NCBI GenBank assembly: GCA_045597345.1
Contig: JAZLJW010000043.1
Coordinates: 1 to 9,868, forward strand
Length of the DNA: 9,868 nucleotides
Direction of reading: 5' to 3'
DNA from: Treponema_I sp045597345
GTDB lineage: Bacteria > Spirochaetota > Spirochaetia > Treponematales > Treponemataceae
A program made the position numbers and the translations under genes. Below the pieces are notes generated by a model. The model had not been told where the DNA came from. It worked only from the letters and a program-made list of their open reading frames with translations, and searched no databases. The first letter of the stretch is position 1. Each line of letters begins with the position of its first letter. This document shows positions 1 through 4,433 of this stretch, one piece after another.

Positions 1-1069
1 TCAGGAGATTTCCACTGAAACCTTTACACCCGAACCCCATTCTGGAACTGAAGAAAAAACAATTCTGCAGCGGGAAACAGAAACCGTAAAAAGCTCTTTT
101 GAAGAAGCTAAAAATCTGATTCACGCCAATGATCCGGAAGAATCTGTTCTTTCGATTATAGAAAAGGTATTGGACAACTTCTCTGACTTTGTAAACGCAG
201 TGTATACCCGGTATGCAACTCATCTTGAAATTGATAAGGAATCATTGAGTCTTATAACAAAAGACCTTTGTATCTTTGTAAAGGATAACCGCCGGTTTGT
301 TCTCCGCTGTCTTGATCAGAAAGGTTCCAGGGAACGGAACTTCCTGGTAAGTCATGCAGTCCGGTCCACAATCTACGCAATTTCCATCGGCATGCAGCTG
401 CGGCGCCCGCTATCTGAACTGATTGATCTGGGAAATGCAACAATTCTGCATGAAATCGGCATGATAAAGCTGCCTGCACAGTTATATCTTACAACCAAAC
501 GATTGAACCCGAACGAACGCAGACTTCTTTTTACCCACCCTATCCAGTCATATAATATTCTTAAAGAATTTGACTTCCCGCTTGCAGTAAGCCGGGGTGT
601 TCTTGAGCATCACGAACGGGAAAACGGTACCGGGTATCCACGGCGCATTACCAGCAATGACATTTCACCTTTTGCCAAGATTATCGCCGTTGCCTGTACC
701 TACGAAGCTATTACAGCTCCACGCATGCATAAAGAAGCACAGACATCCTACGATGCCATGATTGAAATGCTGAAAAATGAAAATATGCAGTTCGATCAGA
801 CCATCATCAAAGCGTTACTCAGCTGTCTTTCGCTGTACCCGTTAGGAAGCTATATATTCCTTGCCAACGGAAAAATTGCCCAGGTCATCGATATTAATCC
901 TACTAACAGTAAAAATCCTATTGTCGAACTGCTTCTTGAAAAAGACAAAGAAGGAAAATCCATAGTACTGCAGACTGACGATTCTATGTTCGCAGTCCGC
1001 AGGGCACTGACAAAGCAGGAAACGGAAGATATCCAGAAAATGATTGCACAGAAAGCAAGTCAGGCGTAA
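1..1069 (+). CDS. HD-GYP-like domain protein, degenerate (5' end outside window)
   Basis: The frame is open from base 2, so the gene starts upstream; the TTG at 170 is only an internal codon. 355 residues are visible. After an acidic, Thr/Glu-rich N-terminal stretch comes an HD-GYP-like domain. Visible landmarks (residue 1 = codon at base 2) are H118, HEIGM from 150, H179, HHE at 203-205, NGTGYP at 208-213 and AVACTYEA around 228-235. A C-terminal segment with YPLGSYIFLANG follows, typical of HD-GYP proteins. Family knowledge: HD-GYP enzymes hydrolyse cyclic-di-GMP in the cytoplasm at a bi- or trinuclear metal site. Here HD has become HE, the lysine of HDxGK is Met, and the Asp of the usual AD.YDA motif is Cys, so catalysis is doubtful. 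It may be a receptor or regulator derived from a phosphodiesterase. It faces a diguanylate cyclase across a 27-base gap. HD-GYP ancestry is well supported; activity is not. Confidence 0.85.
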   Translation, partial: QEISTETFTPEPHSGTEEKTILQRETETVKSSFEEAKNLIHANDPEESVLSIIEKVLDNFSDFVNAVYTRYATHLEIDKESLSLITKDLCIFVKDNRRFVLRCLDQKGSRERNFLVSHAVRSTIYAISIGMQLRRPLSELIDLGNATILHEIGMIKLPAQLYLTTKRLNPNERRLLFTHPIQSYNILKEFDFPLAVSRGVLEHHERENGTGYPRRITSNDISPFAKIIAVACTYEAITAPRMHKEAQTSYDAMIEMLKNENMQFDQTIIKALLSCLSLYPLGSYIFLANGKIAQVIDINPTNSKNPIVELLLEKDKEGKSIVLQTDDSMFAVRRALTKQETEDIQKMIAQKASQA

Positions 1070-1096
1070 AGTTCAGAGGATATGAGTTTCCCTGAC

Positions 1097-3067
1097 TCAG
1101 GAATCAGACCGTTCAACACTCCGACGATCATGTCCTTTCTCACGGTAAAAGTCTTTTTTACGCATATACATAAGAGTATCAGCTTCTGCAACCTGGCGTT
1201 CAACCATATTTCCGCTGCCAATCCAGCTGTCACCCAAGCTTACAATAGGCATATCTTCAAGAATTTCAAGGGTTTTTCCAATGATTTTATGAAAGGCCCG
1301 CTCTTCTATATCATGGACAAATACAACAAATTCATCACCACCAATGCGGTATACTTCATGATGATAACAGTCAAAACAATGGTCGAGGAAATGCATTACC
1401 TCAACAATAAGCTTATCGCCGGCTTCATGGCCCCTGGTGTCATTAGTGGTCTTCAATCCGTTTAAATCTGCAAATACTACACCAACAGAAAGCTCTTTTT
1501 GAGAAGAAAGTTTGGATAAATCTTCAAAGTATGCACGTCTGTTTTTGCAACCGGTAAGTATGTCTTTGTAGCTGCGGTCATACAGAACATCAGTGTACTG
1601 CTTTTTCAACAGCGTTTCAGATACACAACTGGCAGCCGATTCAATAAGGAATGTTTCTTCCAGATTTACCCGTGGATTATCAATGCCGATGTATCCGGTA
1701 ATTACGCCATCATGCACAAAGGGATAGGCTAACAGCGATGAAATGCGTTGGTCAGACAGAATATCAAATTCTACACTGCCCGGATTCAGTTCCTTGCTCA
1801 CATTTGAAAGATGGACAAATCCATCCTGCTCAAATAATTTCCACCAGCGGTCATTTACCGCCATGGAAATTGACTGCAGATTTTCAATCTGTGGTACCAC
1901 ACCGTCAGAACACCACTCATACGTATTATTCTGCACTTTCCGCTCATAATCTACGTTAAAAATGTATGACCGGTCGGCATGATAAAAGTTTCCGATTATC
2001 TCAAGACACTTATTGATACTTTCATCAAAGTCACGGTTTTCTGTCAGCAGTTTTATCAGTTCTACAAACGTACCTTGCACTTCAAGACGATCAGAAAGGG
2101 CTGCAGCCTGATCCTGCACCAGATCCATTTTTCTGGCGTAGTGCTTAATCAGGAAAAACAGCAGCAGCATAGTCAGTGCACCGATAATAAGCACCACACT
2201 GATTATCAGATACAGTTCCTTCAGGATATTTGCGGTCTCTACATACGTAATAAAATACCAGGGAGCCTGAGTCAGTTCCATAACATTTACGTAATAGGTG
2301 ATACCATCCAGCGTATCAGTTATGACCTTACCATTACTGAACTGCGCCAGTTCTTCCATATGCTGGGACAAATAAGAATTGTACAGCTGTTCTCCCAAAC
2401 GGTTGCCCGTTGAATTGGCAATTATCAATCCGTTGTTTTTTGATACGAACATACCACCGGTAACCGCTCTGTTTTCTACCATGTTGCGGACCAGTCTGTT
2501 TATGTAATCCAGATACAGATCGGCACCCATTACGCGGACAATGTCAGTGCGTGGAGCCAGCGAAGGATTTTTCAGACGGGTGGAAATGGTAACACAGGGT
2601 TTAGACAGCATGAAGTCTATGTACGGTTCGCTGAAAACGTATCCATTTTCTGAAAGAGCCGTAACAAACCAGGGACGTTCTGTAACAATGTAGTCATCGC
2701 CAGGTTTGTAGTAATTAGGTTCCAGCATGACATTTGCACTGGTTCCTACATACACTCCTACGGGAAAATCCTCGTGGGCTAAATTTGAAACATCAATGTA
2801 ATTAAGAATATCCTGATCAGTAATACACCGGGATTCTATGTAATTACGATATACATCGAGTTTTGCAATGGTGCTCATCAACCAGGAATCAGCCAGCTGC
2901 GCCTGCAATCGTGATTCTTCCACCAGATTTTTCTTTGCAAGCCGCACCACTACACTGCCACTGAGAATCGAAATAATCAGTATGAGTGCTAACATAAGAG
3001 GAATGATGGAAAGAGCAAGGGTCCGGTTCCATTTATGTATAGTGACAGTGGTGGTAATATCGTCCAT
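1097..3067 (-). CDS. Membrane sensor diguanylate cyclase (dCache-GAF-GGDEF)
   Basis: 656 residues. A short cytoplasmic N-terminus leads to a membrane segment at about 17-39. A periplasmic double-Cache-type domain spans about 50-275, with the typical RPWF at 131-134 and SEPYIDF near 146-152. A second membrane segment lies at about 285-308, then a GAF-like domain at about 335-485 and a GGDEF domain from about 500. GGDEF is intact at 576-580, and the metal/substrate motif ADLNGLKTTND..GH..GD is present at 533-551, so it should make cyclic-di-GMP from two GTP in response to a periplasmic ligand. The usual inhibitory I-site RxxD upstream of GGDEF is absent (the positions read CYHH). The ATG is the first start after an in-frame TGA. 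A GAGGAG ribosome-binding motif lies only two bases before it, which is closer than usual. The gene is probably transcribed alone; a MITE and an inverted repeat sit upstream. Confidence 0.93.
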   Translation of the reverse strand: MDDITTTVTIHKWNRTLALSIIPLMLALILIISILSGSVVVRLAKKNLVEESRLQAQLADSWLMSTIAKLDVYRNYIESRCITDQDILNYIDVSNLAHEDFPVGVYVGTSANVMLEPNYYKPGDDYIVTERPWFVTALSENGYVFSEPYIDFMLSKPCVTISTRLKNPSLAPRTDIVRVMGADLYLDYINRLVRNMVENRAVTGGMFVSKNNGLIIANSTGNRLGEQLYNSYLSQHMEELAQFSNGKVITDTLDGITYYVNVMELTQAPWYFITYVETANILKELYLIISVVLIIGALTMLLLFFLIKHYARKMDLVQDQAAALSDRLEVQGTFVELIKLLTENRDFDESINKCLEIIGNFYHADRSYIFNVDYERKVQNNTYEWCSDGVVPQIENLQSISMAVNDRWWKLFEQDGFVHLSNVSKELNPGSVEFDILSDQRISSLLAYPFVHDGVITGYIGIDNPRVNLEETFLIESAASCVSETLLKKQYTDVLYDRSYKDILTGCKNRRAYFEDLSKLSSQKELSVGVVFADLNGLKTTNDTRGHEAGDKLIVEVMHFLDHCFDCYHHEVYRIGGDEFVVFVHDIEERAFHKIIGKTLEILEDMPIVSLGDSWIGSGNMVERQVAEADTLMYMRKKDFYREKGHDRRSVERSDS

Positions 3068-3069
3068 GG

Positions 3070-3075
3070 CTCCTC
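3070..3075 (-). promoter_or_regulatory. Ribosome-binding site of the diguanylate cyclase
   Basis: Reads GAGGAG on the minus strand, ending two bases before the ATG at 3067. It overlaps the end of an in-frame TGA at 3074-3076, which fixes the ATG as the earliest possible start. The spacing is short, but no other in-frame start nearby has a comparable motif. Confidence 0.6.
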
Positions 3076-3112
3076 AAGTATGCCATAAATTGTTGGTTAT
3101 CCGTTATTAATA

Positions 3113-3131
3113 ATCACCACTGACTGGTGAT
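3113..3131. repeat. Perfect 19-bp inverted repeat upstream of the diguanylate cyclase
   Basis: ATCACCA, five-base spacer CTGAC, then TGGTGAT, a perfect 7-bp dyad. It lies 45-64 bases upstream of the cyclase ATG, between that gene and the MITE. No convincing T-run follows it on either strand, so a terminator is unlikely. The position fits an operator or a leader hairpin of the cyclase transcript, but nothing here identifies a regulator. Confidence 0.5.
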
Positions 3132-3155
3132 ATTTTAAGATTCCATTTTTAAATA

Positions 3156-3180
3156 GGCGAAGTCCGTAAAAAGTGTTGCT
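3156..3180 (+). repeat. Left terminal inverted repeat of the MITE
   Basis: Begins GGCGAA and continues with the 19 bases shared exactly with the right end. It differs from the right repeat only at bases 4 and 6 from the tip (G versus T and A versus T). It abuts TTTAAATA at 3148-3155. Confidence 0.82.
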
Positions 3181-3187
3181 TATAGTC

Positions 3188-3208
3188 ACCCTGAACTAGT
3201 TTCAGGGT
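3188..3208. repeat. Internal hairpin 1 of the MITE
   Basis: ACCCTGAA, loop CTAGT, TTCAGGGT: a perfect 8-bp stem with a 5-base loop. It begins eight bases inside the left terminal repeat. No T-run follows, so it is probably a structural part of the element and not a terminator. Confidence 0.65.
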
Positions 3209-3282
3209 CCCATTAAAACTCCACAAATCTACCGGATTGCCAGTACATGCAAAAACGCTCGATAACGTCGCTATTGGTGGAT

Positions 3283-3331
3283 CCCGGCGTAGAAACTATG
3301 TATAGTCCATGCTAACCGCATGGACGCCGGG
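3283..3331. repeat. Internal compound hairpin 2 of the MITE
   Basis: Two nested perfect stems. The inner one is GTCCATGC (3305-3312), loop TAACC, GCATGGAC (3318-3325). The outer one is CCCGGCGT (3283-3290) with ACGCCGGG (3324-3331). The two stems compete only for the AC at 3324-3325. Between them on the left side is a bulge of about 14 bases. GC-rich structure of this kind in an otherwise AT-rich spacer suggests a conserved fold in DNA or RNA. Confidence 0.65.
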
Positions 3332-3410
3332 CTTCAACAATTTTTGCCTGTACTGTCCCTCCTCTCGATTTGTGGTATTTCTGTTCAATTCTCGTTGCTG
3401 TGTAGCATTC

Positions 3411-3435
3411 AGCAACACTTTTTACGGACATAGCC
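3411..3435 (-). repeat. Right terminal inverted repeat of the MITE
   Basis: On the minus strand it starts GGCTAT and then carries the same 19 bases as the left end. It is followed on the plus strand by TTTAAATA at 3436-3443, the second copy of the target duplication. Confidence 0.82.
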
Positions 3436-3497
3436 TTTAAATATCCCGGTATATCTCTTGAGTTTTCACATGAGAATAGATTGAAATGATTTTGGAG

Positions 3498-3519
3498 AGT
3501 CGGGCAAGGGGGATAGAAC
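3498..3519 (-). repeat. Degenerate copy of the tRNA-Pro 3' end
   Basis: AGTCGGGCAAGGGGGA at 3498-3513 matches 15 of 16 bases of 3587-3602, the 3' end of the tRNA-Pro gene plus two flanking bases. GAAC follows in both after a one-base gap. On the minus strand it has a T-loop-like TTCTATC, the 3' side of the T-stem and the acceptor 3' strand TTGCCCG plus A. The 5' side of the T-stem is missing, so it is not a tRNA. It may be an attachment-site duplication left by an element that integrated at the tRNA end, or the stub of a deleted duplicate tRNA. Confidence 0.55.
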
Positions 3520-3535
3520 AATACGTTGTATTGTT
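3517..3535. repeat. Small perfect hairpin near the tRNA-end relic
   Basis: AACAATAC, loop GTT, GTATTGTT: an 8-bp AT-rich stem. It lies about 54 bases beyond the tRNA-Pro 3' end in the direction of that transcript. No T-tract follows on the minus strand, so a terminator role is weak; it could limit 3' trimming of the precursor. Confidence 0.4.
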
Positions 3536-3588
3536 GGCGAAGTGCCGGAAACCCGAATTTCCCTTTTGGTTGATTTATACAACAGAAG

Positions 3589-3661
3589 TCGGGCAAGCGG
3601 GATTTGAACCCGCGACCTCCAAGTCCCGAACCTGGCGCGCTACCAGCTGCGCTATTGCCCG
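3589..3661 (-). tRNA. tRNA-Pro (anticodon CGG)
   Basis: A full cloverleaf of 73 bases. The acceptor stem CGGGCAA pairs with TTGCCCG and the discriminator is A. The D-stem is GCGC/GCGC with AGCTGGTA as loop. The anticodon stem CCAGG/CTTGG encloses TTCGGGA, giving anticodon CGG for proline codon CCG. The T-stem GCGGG/CCCGC encloses TTCAAAT. CCA is not encoded and must be added after transcription. It lies downstream of tRNA-Asp on the same strand but beyond an intrinsic terminator. It therefore depends on read-through or on a weak promoter of its own; TTGGAA, 17 bases, TTTTAT is present but overlaps the terminator. Confidence 0.96.
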
Positions 3662-3679
3662 ATACCGGTTATCCGGTGA

Positions 3680-3714
3680 TAAAAAAACAGCCCATCGGAG
3701 TTTCCAATGGGCTT
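3680..3714 (-). terminator. Intrinsic terminator after tRNA-Asp
   Basis: On the minus strand AGCCCAT (3713-3707) pairs with ATGGGCT (3695-3689). One mismatch and three further pairs (GGA/TCC) close a three-base loop. The stem is followed by G and seven Ts (3687-3681). The stem begins four bases after the tRNA-Asp discriminator base, so it ends the tRNA-Asp transcript before tRNA-Pro. Confidence 0.8.
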
Positions 3715-3716
3715 AG

Positions 3717-3790
3717 CGGGAGCGACGGGGCTTGAACCCGCGATCTTCGGCTTGACAGGCCGACGCGATAACCAGCTTCGCTACGCCCCC
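3717..3790 (-). tRNA. tRNA-Asp (anticodon GTC)
   Basis: A full cloverleaf of 74 bases. The acceptor stem GGGGGCG pairs with CGCTCCC (one G-T pair) and the discriminator is G, as usual for tRNA-Asp. The D-stem is GCGA/TCGC. The anticodon stem TCGGC/GCCGA encloses CTGTCAA with anticodon GTC for aspartate codons GAC and GAT. The T-stem GCGGG/CCCGT encloses TTCAAGC. CCA is not encoded. A strong promoter lies just upstream and an intrinsic terminator immediately downstream, making it a self-contained transcription unit. Confidence 0.97.
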
Positions 3791-3803
3791 GTTTGTGTTT
3801 ATG

Positions 3804-3832
3804 ACTATATATAAAAGCGTAATTAGTGTCAA
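3804..3832 (-). promoter_or_regulatory. Sigma-70-type promoter of tRNA-Asp
   Basis: On the minus strand a perfect -35 TTGACA (3832-3827), a 17-base spacer and -10 TATAGT (3809-3804). Transcription should start near 3797, giving a leader of about seven bases before the tRNA. The match to consensus is close to ideal, as expected for a stable RNA gene. Confidence 0.82.
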
Positions 3833-3841
3833 TAACTTTAG

Positions 3842-3870
3842 TTGGAAAAAATTGCATTTTCCAGTACTAT
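3842..3870 (+). promoter_or_regulatory. Candidate promoter of the lipoprotein, with embedded dyad
   Basis: TTGGAA (3842-3847), 17 bases, TACTAT (3865-3870). The predicted start of transcription is close to the ATG at 3877. A perfect dyad TGGAAAA (3843-3849), seven bases, TTTTCCA (3857-3863) overlaps the -35 box and spacer and could be an operator. The divergent tRNA-Asp -35 box is only nine bases away. The promoter matches consensus moderately; the operator is an inference. Confidence 0.5.
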
Positions 3871-3876
3871 TATCAT

Positions 3877-4365
3877 ATGCAGAAACGTATGAACCATACC
3901 ATTGTCAGTATTGTATCTTTTCTCTTTATGACAGCTATAGCCGGGTGTGCAACTGCATCAGTTGCCTCAGAAGGCGCGTCAGGAGAATCAGTATCGCTGC
4001 AGCCTGATTCCATTATTTCTGAATCATTACAACCGAATGCTGAGTCTGAACCGGAACCCGAAGTATATGTTGTGCGTCACAAAGGTTCTTCTGCAGGAAT
4101 GAATATTATCCCCTCCTGGATACAGGCCTATCTTGCCGGTGGTGCAGCAGCCGTACAGATGCTTCCAGATTTTACCGATACGCTCTGCATGGTCAGCGAA
4201 TTCGCAGATGCCGACCTTACTACAGCTATAACAGAAGCAATAAACCAGAAGATACCCCAGGGATATCGGGAGGTCACCAGCTGGTGGATGCAGGTGCACA
4301 CACCGCAATCAGAGCAATACCTGGTATATGTGCTCTACACTATTCCACATTCAGAGGGACTCTGA
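3877..4365 (+). CDS. Small putative lipoprotein of unknown function
   Basis: 162 residues from the ATG at 3877. The N-terminus MQKR, a hydrophobic stretch and the lipobox IAGC with Cys at residue 24 form a lipoprotein signal, so the mature protein of 139 residues should be lipid-anchored in the envelope. A Ser/Glu/Pro-rich linker of about 35 residues follows. A small folded domain then carries SWIQAYLAGG and, near the end, WWMQVH....EQYLVYVLYTIP. The last motif recalls treponemal and LPP20-type envelope lipoproteins, but no family can be named with confidence. The start is uncertain. An ATG at 3889 would also leave a signal peptide, and the longer GTG start at 3826 overlaps the tRNA-Asp promoter and would spoil the signal. 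No good ribosome-binding site is seen; with transcription predicted to begin near 3877, the mRNA may be nearly leaderless. Confidence 0.75.
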   Translation: MQKRMNHTIVSIVSFLFMTAIAGCATASVASEGASGESVSLQPDSIISESLQPNAESEPEPEVYVVRHKGSSAGMNIIPSWIQAYLAGGAAAVQMLPDFTDTLCMVSEFADADLTTAITEAINQKIPQGYREVTSWWMQVHTPQSEQYLVYVLYTIPHSEGL

Positions 4366-4366
4366 A

Positions 4367-4395
4367 TTGACAGGGCTTTTCAGCAATGCTAAAAT
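4367..4395 (+). promoter_or_regulatory. Strong sigma-70-type promoter of the foldase/DUF115 operon
   Basis: A perfect -35 TTGACA (4367-4372), a 17-base spacer and -10 TAAAAT (4390-4395), starting two bases after the lipoprotein stop codon. Transcription should begin near 4402. The upstream ATG at 4386 lies inside the spacer, which rules it out as the start of the next gene on this transcript. Confidence 0.82.
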
Positions 4396-4417
4396 CTTTC
4401 GGATATTATTCAATAAA

Positions 4418-4425
4418 AGAAGGAT
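4418..4425 (+). promoter_or_regulatory. Ribosome-binding site that fixes the foldase start
   Basis: AAGAAGGA with good spacing (8 bases) to the ATG at 4434. Together with the promoter at 4367-4395 it selects this start over the in-frame ATG at 4386. Confidence 0.75.
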
Positions 4426-4433
4426 TTCATTTT

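Larger units (their letters stand above)
3148..3443. mobile_element. MITE-like element (280 bp) with 8-bp target duplication
   Basis: The element proper is 3156-3435. Its left end (3156-3180) and the reverse complement of its right end (3411-3435) match at 23 of 25 positions. The inner 19 bases, GTCCGTAAAAAGTGTTGCT, are identical, and both ends begin with GGC. Directly outside each end is the same octamer TTTAAATA (3148-3155 and 3436-3443), a perfect target-site duplication. The interior has no credible transposase gene but contains strong hairpins at 3188-3208 and 3283-3331. This is the architecture of a non-autonomous miniature inverted-repeat transposable element. From memory, 8-bp duplications and ends carrying GTCCGTA recall the IS256 family; that assignment is tentative. 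The clean duplication and near-identical ends suggest a fairly recent insertion. Confidence 0.82.

Noticed and set aside
170..1069. TTG at 170 as start of the HD-GYP-like gene
   Set aside because: The frame is open to the window edge and no ribosome-binding site precedes the TTG; the gene starts upstream.
1091..1101. CCTGACTCAGG palindrome near the convergent stop codons as a terminator
   Set aside because: The stem is only 5 bp with a one-base centre, lies inside the cyclase coding end and has no T-run.
1082..2413. Plus-strand open frames of 127 and 144 codons
   Set aside because: They lie antisense to the well-supported diguanylate cyclase and show no recognisable protein features.
3113..3131. 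Dyad as an intrinsic terminator
   Set aside because: Neither strand has a proper T-run directly after the stem.
3156..3435. Reading the repeat-flanked segment as a riboswitch or CRISPR-like array
   Set aside because: The repeats are inverted, terminal and flanked by a target duplication, which fits transposition. There are no regular spacers and no known aptamer core.
3312..3596. Minus-strand open frame of 94 codons in the tRNA/MITE spacer
   Set aside because: It begins inside the tRNA-Pro gene, runs through the tRNA relic and into the MITE, has no ribosome-binding site and resembles no protein family; it appears to be chance.
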